Shown in pieces: positions 57,202 through 64,000 of a stretch of 64,000 nucleotides of DNA (positions within the stretch are counted from its first letter, which is position 1; every line of letters starts with the position of its first letter). The notes under the pieces were generated by a model, which was not told where the DNA came from, ran no database searches, and saw only the letters and a list, made by a program, of their open reading frames with translations. The translations under genes and the position numbers were made by a program. The stretch lies in IMG/VR virus record IMGVR_UViG_3300013006_000027, positions 1-64,000 of that record; one strand, written 5' to 3'. The stretch comes from a virus.

Positions 57202-58638
57202 ATGGGACGCCCTTTAAAAATCGCAAAGGCTCAAACAGTCTTAACAATTACTGACACAGCAACAGCAGGTAGTGTCGTTACAATATCAGGTGGAAATTTA
57301 ACAACTTCACCCACAGTCGGTGTAACATCTGGTATGTCATTTGTACCTGCATCAAGTATCAGTGGTTTAGTAGCTAACACAATATATTATGTTGATACTA
57401 TTTTATCAAATACCACATTCAGCGTTTCAACAACTCAACTAAGTGTTCAACCACGTGTAATGGCTACATTAACTAATTCAACAGGTGGCACGGTTAGCGC
57501 ATCATTTAATGTGGTTGATGCTTACTTCAACAATCCATTAGGTGGCACTGGTTTTCCGACAACAAACAGTAATACATATTCTGTAGTTGGTGGTAATACA
57601 GCTATTATTGGACCACAAGTACTAGCACAAGTTGCTATCGGTATCAATGGCACCGGTACTCTATATTCTACTAGTGGTAACGCAACCGTATTTGGTGTTG
57701 GTACTGATCTTGCTAACACATTATCTGTAGGTTCTGCAATTCAAGTAGGAGTTGCCAACATCAATGGTTCTACTGATTATGTTAATTTAGGATTTGCTGC
57801 TACACTTTCGGGATATGCAAATATTGAAATTTCCAATGCTACTGCTACAGGTAATTTCTTAACAACAGTTGGCAATGCTCAAACATTGTTCGCAAGTAAA
57901 CCAGTTGTATTGACAGCTAACATCGGTGGTTTGGCAGCTGGCACAACATACTTTGTTAATACAATTTCCAACGCGGCCGCATTCAGCGTATCTTCCTATG
58001 TAGGTGGTGCTAACGTTCCATTAACGAATCAAAATGCCACTTCTTATGCTGTACAAGATCGTGTGATATTATCAACTACTGCTGCCACTTCTTATGCAAA
58101 TGTACCATTCGTTTATGCAAATGATGAAGCTGGTTACATTGTACGTCAAAAAGGTAAGCAAAAGTACTTAGTAAAAGGCGGAACAACTGGTTTAACAGCA
58201 CAATGTTTAACAGCAAACGTTGCAAATACAGCATTGACACCAAATTCTATGCGTATTCTTGCTACATATGCTAACTCAACCACTCAAACAGTTCAGTATC
58301 TTTCTGATCACAATGCAGGATTGTTTACTGCTAGTTCTAGTCCTATTGCAACAGCTAATATTGTATCTGCCGGACAACCAACTGGTAACTTGGGATATAT
58401 CAACACAGCTCCAGTAATTGCAACATTCAATAGTGCGGTAACTACCGTAACTGCTGGATCGTTTGTTGTCGGAGTAGCTTATGTTATTGTATCACTTGGT
58501 GATACTGACTGGGCGGCAGTAGGTGCAAATAATGCATCTGTAGGAGCAATCTTCACTGCAACCGGTGTTGGCTCTGGTACAGGTACGGTGTCTATCGCCG
58601 GTGCAATTGGTCCAATCGTAACCATAGCTAACGCATAA
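57202..58638 (+). CDS. Virion structural protein, beta-repeat
   Basis: 478 residues. MGRPLKIAKAQTVLTITDTA start is common in T4-like aquatic phage structural proteins. Repeated G-T-(Y/T)-(F/Y)-V-x-T units (LVANTIYYVDTIL, LAAGTTYFVNTIS), YIVRQKGKQKYLVKGG block, and a C-terminal repeat SFVVGVAYVIVSLGDTDWAAVGANNASVGAIFTATG that recurs widely in phage tail proteins. Late promoter and good SD. Confidence 0.78.
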   Translation: MGRPLKIAKAQTVLTITDTATAGSVVTISGGNLTTSPTVGVTSGMSFVPASSISGLVANTIYYVDTILSNTTFSVSTTQLSVQPRVMATLTNSTGGTVSASFNVVDAYFNNPLGGTGFPTTNSNTYSVVGGNTAIIGPQVLAQVAIGINGTGTLYSTSGNATVFGVGTDLANTLSVGSAIQVGVANINGSTDYVNLGFAATLSGYANIEISNATATGNFLTTVGNAQTLFASKPVVLTANIGGLAAGTTYFVNTISNAAAFSVSSYVGGANVPLTNQNATSYAVQDRVILSTTAATSYANVPFVYANDEAGYIVRQKGKQKYLVKGGTTGLTAQCLTANVANTALTPNSMRILATYANSTTQTVQYLSDHNAGLFTASSSPIATANIVSAGQPTGNLGYINTAPVIATFNSAVTTVTAGSFVVGVAYVIVSLGDTDWAAVGANNASVGAIFTATGVGSGTGTVSIAGAIGPIVTIANA

Positions 58639-58949
58639 TGGCTATTATAAAAATGACTAAAGCGCAGCAAGTTGAGACTGAAATCGCTGTGCTTCAAGTT
58701 CAAGTTAATAACATTGAAACAAAAATCAATGACATTAAGGAGAGCTTGAAGGAAGTGCATGATTGCGTTCATTTAAACGCTGAGGAAACTCAGCGTTTAA
58801 TTAAAGAATTGCAAGAGTCTAACGAGAAGTCTCATAAAACATTATCTGAAAAGGTCACTGCTTTAGAGAAATGGAGATGGATGTTAATGGGCGCCGGCGT
58901 TGTTATTGGATCTATTGGATTCGATTCTTTAGCAAAATTGCTGAAATAA
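58638..58949 (+). CDS. Coiled-coil membrane protein, holin-like (XhlA type)
   Basis: 103 residues. A long coiled coil (VETEIAVLQVQVNNIETKINDIKESLKEV; KELQESNEKSHKTLSEKVTALEKW) and one C-terminal membrane helix WMLMGAGVVIGSIGF. This layout matches XhlA-like holins/haemolysins. TAATG overlap with the virion gene before. Lysis function is a guess; the spanins lie far away at 19980. Confidence 0.65.
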   Translation: MAIIKMTKAQQVETEIAVLQVQVNNIETKINDIKESLKEVHDCVHLNAEETQRLIKELQESNEKSHKTLSEKVTALEKWRWMLMGAGVVIGSIGFDSLAKLLK

Positions 58950-58975
58950 AAAAGAGAGACTTAGGTCTCTCTTTT
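58947..58975 (+). terminator. Bidirectional terminator
   Basis: AAAGAGAGAC / GTCTCTCTTT with a TTAG loop and A/T tracts both sides, between convergent genes. The NUDIX stop codon lies in the loop. Confidence 0.85.
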
Positions 58976-59374
58976 CGTAAGTGCATATAATTTTGATTGT
59001 ACAATATCAAAATTAACCGTACTAAATAATCCAGGATGTAATGGTTTAGGATATTGATTTCCTCCGACCCAAGCATATCCACAATGTTCTTCGTTTAGTA
59101 TAGGAATAAATTCTTCTGTTACTGAACAAAAAAATGTGTGATAAGTAAAGGCTTTGTTTACGAATTTTTGTATTGGAATCAGTTTAATGTTTTCAGGAAA
59201 GTAGTTAATCTCTTCTAAACATTCACGTTCTAAACCTTCTAATAGAGTCTCACTTTCTTCAATTTTGCCACCGGGTATACCCCAGTTACCTAAATTTTTA
59301 GGATCTGTTCTAAGAAGATAAAAGAATCTGTCAGTACTTGAACAATAGAAAAATACACCTGCTGATTGGTTCAT
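58961..59374 (-). CDS. NUDIX hydrolase
   Basis: 137 residues, minus strand. Nudix box: GGKIEESETLLEGLERECLEEI (G-x5-E-x7-RE-x2-EE, one to two positions off the strict spacing). N-terminal FFYLLRTDPKNLGNWGIPGG. Hydrolyses a nucleoside diphosphate linked to X; the substrate (nucleotide, cap-like RNA end or coenzyme) is unknown. ATGA overlap with the gp15-like gene, so it is co-translated with a tail operon. Confidence 0.88.
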   Translation of the reverse strand: MNQSAGVFFYCSSTDRFFYLLRTDPKNLGNWGIPGGKIEESETLLEGLERECLEEINYFPENIKLIPIQKFVNKAFTYHTFFCSVTEEFIPILNEEHCGYAWVGGNQYPKPLHPGLFSTVNFDIVQSKLYALTKRET

Positions 59375-60741
59375 ATTACTATAGAATAGTCACCTTGATC
59401 ATACCATCCATCTACTGATTTCATCCAAGCTCCATTAATGTATCTATACTGAATATTTGTTGTAAGATTTGTAACGTATTCTACTGTAGTAGAAGTATTA
59501 CTATCAAAAGATACATACCATTGACCTAAACTAGAACTATATTCAATAATGTCATTAGCCGCTGCTACTAAATTTCCCCAAGCTACTGTACTACTACCCG
59601 GTGCACCAATATCTTCGACAATTAAATACCTAACACCATTAATAGGACCTGGTAAGCCTGCATTTGGTCCTGAAGTAAGAGGGTTAACTACACTATAAAC
59701 AGGATCTAACGTATTTTGCGGAAGTGTGTCTGGATCGATATTATAAATTAGTAACCTATCATCAAGTGGATCAGGTACAATAGTACCAACTATGTCAGTT
59801 GACATATATGGATTTTGTAACCATATTTGTGATATGCCAGGTCTTACCGTACCGTAGACATTTAATAAACTTGACCAATACAATGAAGTATTTGGATTTG
59901 TTGGATTGTCTAAATCACTATTAGGAGGATTAAATGGTTGATTAGCAGGTAGTATTTGTAATGTATTGTTTATTAATAGAACTTTGTAACCATATGGCGT
60001 AATTTTTTGTCTGGTCCCTAATAAGAACTCGTCATTTTGCATATCTTCTAATGCAGCGCCCGTATAAATTGAAGCAATGATCTTATGTATAACACCCATT
60101 TTCTTCAACTTAGCAGGCGGAGTTAGCCACACCGGCATGTAAAATTTCCAAGTCATTACATCTATTGGATTATTAGTTCCTTGTGGAATTGATCTACTAG
60201 AGAAAGTTAATCCATCTTGAAATACTGCACTCAACGATGTCCAATCAATATAATTGTCTGTACTTTGAATCTCTAGTGCTGGATTAAACAGTGTACCCAA
60301 TTGTTCTAACAATTCTAATTTTTGATTGTAATTAGTAGTCCAAAAATCTACATTAATTCGTAATGTATATGGAACTGGCATTATTCTTTCAACTGTAAAT
60401 GCTTGCCCTTGAGTAGAATCATAACTTTGAGTTTCTGAATTATATGCTCTTTGTCTTACGTTTATTTTATCAACAAATGTAGGATCTTGAGTCCATCTTT
60501 GATTATATTCCAATCCAGATATATAGTATGTTATTAATGGTGCAGATGGTAAATTACTTGCACTATTATCAGCAATGATAGTAGCGGCTTGTCTACTGCT
60601 ATCACCATACATAATAGGGACTCTAACTAGTATAGGATTTCCTGAAGGATCTTTCCCCTTAGTAACATACCATGAACTGAAAATTTTTGCAAATTGAATT
60701 AAAAATCTTCGTATTTGCTGATCGTAGAAAAATTGTGCCAT
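59371..60741 (-). CDS. Tail sheath stabiliser/completion protein (gp15-like)
   Basis: 456 residues. MAQFFYDQQIRRFLIQFAKIFSSWYV, VRVPIMYGDSSRQAATIIADNSASNLPSAPLITYYISGLEYN and LRINVDFWTTNYNQKLELLEQLGTLFNPALEIQSTDNYIDWTSL match the T4-like aquatic phage protein usually named proximal tail sheath stabiliser. It is longer than T4 gp15 (272). It comes after the gp14-like gene, the same order as 14-15 in T4. The name rests on recall and synteny. Confidence 0.75.
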   Translation of the reverse strand: MAQFFYDQQIRRFLIQFAKIFSSWYVTKGKDPSGNPILVRVPIMYGDSSRQAATIIADNSASNLPSAPLITYYISGLEYNQRWTQDPTFVDKINVRQRAYNSETQSYDSTQGQAFTVERIMPVPYTLRINVDFWTTNYNQKLELLEQLGTLFNPALEIQSTDNYIDWTSLSAVFQDGLTFSSRSIPQGTNNPIDVMTWKFYMPVWLTPPAKLKKMGVIHKIIASIYTGAALEDMQNDEFLLGTRQKITPYGYKVLLINNTLQILPANQPFNPPNSDLDNPTNPNTSLYWSSLLNVYGTVRPGISQIWLQNPYMSTDIVGTIVPDPLDDRLLIYNIDPDTLPQNTLDPVYSVVNPLTSGPNAGLPGPINGVRYLIVEDIGAPGSSTVAWGNLVAAANDIIEYSSSLGQWYVSFDSNTSTTVEYVTNLTTNIQYRYINGAWMKSVDGWYDQGDYSIVI

Positions 60742-60744
60742 GTA

Positions 60745-62595
60745 TTAAACTTTTGGTGGTAGTGGGTCAGGGGCAATTTGCAATATAGTAGATAGGGCTT
60801 GTTTTTGAGGAATAACAGTACCTGTAGTAGACAAGAATACAGTACTATCATTAATAAATCCTGATAATAATGATTTATCATCTTCAGTAAATCCGGTGTC
60901 TGTTCTTACATTACTAGAAATTCTTACCCATATTTTACCACTCCAACGATATAATATCTGAGGTAAATAATCTATACGTAAAAAATAATCTCCGACTTGT
61001 GGATTTTGCGGAAATGAAATTCCTGATCCAGTTGGAGATGCATTAGTATTTGATACACCCACTGCGCCTAAAGCGTCATTTGCAGTAGCTGCCATATTAG
61101 CAGCTTGGACCGCCCCGACTGAGTTTTCAGGTAATGGGTATAATGGTGGAGTATTAGTAATACCAGTTGATATTCCATTTGGTGCAGAACCATCTCCAGT
61201 CATATAACCAATACTATACCCAAATGATCTCGGAGTTGATCTAGCAATGAATTGAAATCTAGGATCACAATCAGCACGGAAATCCATTTGTTGCGAGACT
61301 GTGCCTGTAAACCCGGGTAATTCAGGGTCTTGATCAGCCGTCGCATAAGTGTTATCAGCAGTACCATATGGTCCTATTATCATACCTGTTGATGTAGCAG
61401 ATAATACCATATCTCCTTGAACTGCCCCCGAACCTGAACCTATTACTTCAGGTGCAATTTCTACTAATTGTAGATTAACTTGCATAAATTTATCAATCGG
61501 AGATACTTCGGGAGCCATATCAACTGTCATATCCCAAATACTTTGTACTACATCTTTTTTAATTCTAATTACTGGACTTGGATTTTTATACTGAGCACTT
61601 GTCATAAGTGAAACTGTGCCTGTTGCAACAGTAGAACCAGTAGATGTGGGTACTAACACTCCTACAGGAGGAGCCGGCTGATTATATTTACCTGATAATT
61701 GCGTATTCGTGTCATATACACCGTATGTAGGAACTATATAAAAATTACTTGTATCATAGCCTGATAATGGTACAATTCTAGCTGCTTCATTAAGATTGGC
61801 ATTATTAATCTCAATGTTTCTATTATAAGTTGCTAATATATCTTTTAGGTTTCTTGACAAATCTAATTCCCAATAATTTGGATCAGGAGGGTTAACTCCG
61901 ATTGGTACTTCTTTTGTAGATATATAATTTTTATCACCATATGTAATTACATATCCCGGCGGATATGTTCTATCTTTATCCCATAGTCCTAAATAATTAT
62001 CCTGATTAATTGGTTCAGTTAATATTTGTGAAAATTCTTCACTATCTACTAGTGGTTCGCATTTGATTCTCCATAAATGCGGATACCAAGTTGGAGAAAA
62101 CCCTTCACTTGCATAGTTACTGTCAGTGATTTGATAAAATCTTTTAAGTGCAGTTGGTATTGTTTCTCTAAGAGGATTATAATCTAATAAGTGTGGTAAT
62201 TCTAATACATCCCCGACCATTAATTTACGACCTACAATTTCAATCATGTCATTGTAATGTACCGTAATAAAGATAATGTCATTGTTTAAAAATAAACCAA
62301 ATTGACTTAAATCAAAATCTAAGTTTTGTACACTGTAATGTCCACGTAACCTATATATACTAGTATCGTAAGTTCTATCTCTGTTTTCTAAGAATAACAA
62401 ATCTTGTATATTATTAGGGTTTAATGCATCATACTGAGGTTGGGTATAATCAATTGATGGACCTTGATCTGTAGGACCTAAATACTTATGAATGTATAAA
62501 TCAGTTCCACCCGCAGTAAATTGTTCGGATATATTCCTATCAAAAAAACGATAATCGTTGGATTTTGTGGTATGGTAAAGTGATAAGCGGGGCAT
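60745..62595 (-). CDS. Neck protein (gp14-like)
   Basis: 616 residues. SLYHTTKSNDYRFFDRNISEQFTAGGTDLYIHKYLGP, NIQDLLFLENRDRTYDTSIYRLRGHY and LMVGDVLELPHLLDY are recurrent in T4-like aquatic phage neck proteins. Middle and end are Pro/Thr/Gly rich (PAPPVGVLVPTSTGSTVATG). Longer than T4 gp14 (256). It starts four bases after a minus-strand ATAAATA with no SD. Assigned by memory of the family and by its position before the gp15-like gene. Confidence 0.68.
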   Translation of the reverse strand: MPRLSLYHTTKSNDYRFFDRNISEQFTAGGTDLYIHKYLGPTDQGPSIDYTQPQYDALNPNNIQDLLFLENRDRTYDTSIYRLRGHYSVQNLDFDLSQFGLFLNNDIIFITVHYNDMIEIVGRKLMVGDVLELPHLLDYNPLRETIPTALKRFYQITDSNYASEGFSPTWYPHLWRIKCEPLVDSEEFSQILTEPINQDNYLGLWDKDRTYPPGYVITYGDKNYISTKEVPIGVNPPDPNYWELDLSRNLKDILATYNRNIEINNANLNEAARIVPLSGYDTSNFYIVPTYGVYDTNTQLSGKYNQPAPPVGVLVPTSTGSTVATGTVSLMTSAQYKNPSPVIRIKKDVVQSIWDMTVDMAPEVSPIDKFMQVNLQLVEIAPEVIGSGSGAVQGDMVLSATSTGMIIGPYGTADNTYATADQDPELPGFTGTVSQQMDFRADCDPRFQFIARSTPRSFGYSIGYMTGDGSAPNGISTGITNTPPLYPLPENSVGAVQAANMAATANDALGAVGVSNTNASPTGSGISFPQNPQVGDYFLRIDYLPQILYRWSGKIWVRISSNVRTDTGFTEDDKSLLSGFINDSTVFLSTTGTVIPQKQALSTILQIAPDPLPPKV

Positions 62596-62599
62596 ACAG

Positions 62600-62607
62600 T
62601 ATTTATC
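62600..62607 (-). promoter_or_regulatory. Late promoter (gATAAATA) abutting start codon
   Basis: Minus strand GATAAATA; four bases then ATG 62595. Confidence 0.55.
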
Positions 62608-62638
62608 TGTTGTTTCTGTACAACTAAATATCAGAGGC

Positions 62639-62667
62639 TTGACAGAAATGCCAAGCTAGTGTAAAAT
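62639..62667 (+). promoter_or_regulatory. Sigma70-type promoter
   Basis: TTGACA (62639-62644), 17 bp, TAAAAT (62662-62667). Divergent from the late promoter of the gp14-like gene. Confidence 0.7.
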
Positions 62668-62695
62668 AAGAAATAATCAAGTTAACGGAGTTAGT

Positions 62696-63883
62696 ATGAG
62701 CCGAAAATCAGCGCCCCAGTTTGTTGTGAAAACCCTTAATCCTAAGGATGAGGATTCGAAATATTACGGAACCGAACCCGAGTTTAAAGAGCAACCTACA
62801 GTTGAAGGTCGAACCTCAGCACTATCGAACGGTCTTCGTTGGTACAGCCGATTCTTTGGACGAAAGGATGCTAAAGAATTGCTGATTCAATATACCGAAT
62901 TTAAAGGCAATCCTGAACAAGGTAAACTTTTGCGTAAAGTGGAAGATAGCGAAATTGCAATGTCTCTATGCTGGTTGGCTCGCATGAATATGCGTGGGCT
63001 AGTATTGACTACCGAAGAGCAAACGAAAGTAAACAATGAACTTACTCGGTTGACAGAAACATTCACAAATCCTAAACTTGCTAAAGCAAGTATGACCTCA
63101 GTTGCAAAAGAAGAGGTTAAAGAAACCCCTACTAATCGTCCTAATGTACAAGAAATTATGCGGGAAAAAGCCTCTGAAGTAGCAGGGGAGCTTGAAGGTA
63201 TTTTTGATGAATACATTAAAGATGGTGCAAAAGCTAGCCATAGTTTTAAAATCATTGATGAAGTAAAAAAGAAAAATATTCTATCTCAACATATCAGTAT
63301 CATTAGCGATGTTTGGAAAAAGAAACTAGTAGAGTTTTCATTGGTTCTAGAAGGCAAAGATAGCGACTTAGCTCAAGGTTATGCTTTCTTGACTAAAACT
63401 CAAATCAAAAATATCATCAAATTCATCGAGCAAGTGCTTAGTGAATTGAATAGTTACATCTCTGTTAAAAAGACTACTAGAGCACCTAGGGCACGTAAAC
63501 CTGTTTCAGTAGAGAAACAAGTTTCAAAACTAAAGTACCTCAGGTCTTTTAAAGATGAAGCCCTTAAACTAGACTTGACTAGTATTCATCCTACTAAACT
63601 TCATGGTGCAAGCGAATGTTGGGTTTATGATACTGCAAAGCGTAAGCTTCATCATTATGTGGCTGATGAGTATAGCAAAACGTTTACAGTTAAAGGTAAT
63701 ACTATTTTGGGTTTTGATACTCGTAATAGTGAGATGAAAACACTACGTAAACCCGCTGAACAATTGAAAGAAATTATGGGTAGTAAGCCGGCCGCACGTA
63801 AATACTTCAAAGAGATTAAAGCGGTGGCTACTACCCCAAATGGTAGATTCAATGAAAATCTTATTATTTTAAAGGCATTTTAA
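62696..63883 (+). CDS. Conserved T4-like phage protein, function unknown
   Basis: 395 residues, SD AACGGAG. SRKSAPQFVVKTLNPKDEDSKYYGTEPEF, LRWYSRFFGRKDAKELLIQYTEF, then long helical regions, a basic KKTTRAPRARKPVSVEKQVSKLKYL stretch, and a C-terminal half with WVYDTAKRKLHHYVADEYSKTFTVKGNTILGFD. It looks nucleic-acid binding by charge. Its strong early/middle-type promoter suggests expression before structural genes. Confidence 0.75.
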   Translation: MSRKSAPQFVVKTLNPKDEDSKYYGTEPEFKEQPTVEGRTSALSNGLRWYSRFFGRKDAKELLIQYTEFKGNPEQGKLLRKVEDSEIAMSLCWLARMNMRGLVLTTEEQTKVNNELTRLTETFTNPKLAKASMTSVAKEEVKETPTNRPNVQEIMREKASEVAGELEGIFDEYIKDGAKASHSFKIIDEVKKKNILSQHISIISDVWKKKLVEFSLVLEGKDSDLAQGYAFLTKTQIKNIIKFIEQVLSELNSYISVKKTTRAPRARKPVSVEKQVSKLKYLRSFKDEALKLDLTSIHPTKLHGASECWVYDTAKRKLHHYVADEYSKTFTVKGNTILGFDTRNSEMKTLRKPAEQLKEIMGSKPAARKYFKEIKAVATTPNGRFNENLIILKAF

Positions 63884-63884
63884 T

Positions 63885-64000
63885 ATGACAAAGCAAATTG
63901 ACTTAAACAAGTATAGCGAATTTGTAGAGGCTGTAACTAGCCGAGATAGTAACGATTTAGCATCATTTATCAATCGTTTAGATTACCTAGATGGAATGTG
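63885..64000 (+). CDS. MazG-like or related gene, 3' end outside window
   Basis: The frame opens at ATG 63885 with the stop of the previous gene just before, and runs off the window. TKQIDLNKYSEFVEAVTSRDSNDLASFINRLDYLDGM resembles the start of phage MazG-type NTP pyrophosphohydrolases, but the catalytic part is not in view. Confidence 0.45.
   Translation, partial: MTKQIDLNKYSEFVEAVTSRDSNDLASFINRLDYLDGM

Noticed and set aside
58638-58949. Confident holin call
   Set aside because: The coiled coil plus one helix suits XhlA-like proteins but also suits other phage membrane proteins, and no endolysin is adjacent.
1-64000. Prophage or integrated element
   Set aside because: No integrase, attachment site or host gene is seen; the gene set is that of a lytic T4-like phage.

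Overview
This 64 kb window is part of the genome of a large T4-like tailed phage (myovirus type), AT-rich, with almost every base inside a gene and many ATGA or TAATG overlaps. T4-family hallmarks are the large terminase gp17, ssDNA-binding gp32, UvsX, UvsY, UvsW, primase gp61, helicase gp41, probable gp14 and gp15 tail/neck proteins, phage dihydrofolate reductase and thymidylate synthase, and many ATAAATA late-promoter octamers. No capsid gene, DNA polymerase or integrase is in view. The host cannot be read directly. A circularly permuted tmRNA and a BPSL0761-like gene both point weakly to Proteobacteria, perhaps Betaproteobacteria.

Layout. 1-11604: three giant adhesin or fibre genes, the first cut by the window edge, built from 48 kelch-like blades in eight blocks of exactly six, joined by threonine-rich linkers. 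11666-12971: a glycosyltransferase-like gene and a secreted His-rich protein. 12986-13310: a circularly permuted tmRNA with tag ANDEVFAIAA and a strong terminator. 13402-17285: small genes and a MoxR ATPase / VWA-metallopeptidase pair, each with its own sigma70 promoter. 17346-19954: conserved phage proteins, DHFR and ThyA. 19980-20719: a spanin pair. 20750-28069: virion genes, including three tandem small proteins with T4-like capsid-targeting N-termini, a methyltransferase, the large terminase and an 864-residue candidate internal virion protein. 28227-31461: gp32, UvsX, UvsY. 31454-32179 minus: an HNH homing endonuclease. 33228-37488: small genes, most driven by near-identical TTGACAATAAAT...TATAAT promoter cassettes, ending in an AAA ATPase. 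37587-43898: UvsW, a clamp-loader-like gene and a tandem family of small proteins ending in a shared FxLRWG-type tail, then PsiE. 44425-50141: a baseplate-like protein, primase, helicase and probable internal or head proteins. 50113-50259 minus: a decayed GIY-YIG homing endonuclease. 50407-58949: structural genes, an IscA-like protein, a PD-(D/E)XK nuclease and a holin-like protein. 58961-62595 minus: NUDIX, gp15-like, gp14-like. 62696-64000: a conserved phage protein and the start of a further gene.

Working together. Replication and recombination genes (gp32, UvsX/Y/W, gp41/gp61, DHFR/ThyA) sit in operons with sigma70-like promoters. Virion and lysis genes sit behind ATAAATA late promoters. 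Several accessory functions (tmRNA, IscA, PsiE, NUDIX, MoxR/VWA) look aimed at host translation, iron-sulfur, phosphate or protein-remodelling physiology. A recurrent feature is a promoter element placed 4-8 bases before the start codon with no Shine-Dalgarno, which suggests a class of leaderless transcripts.
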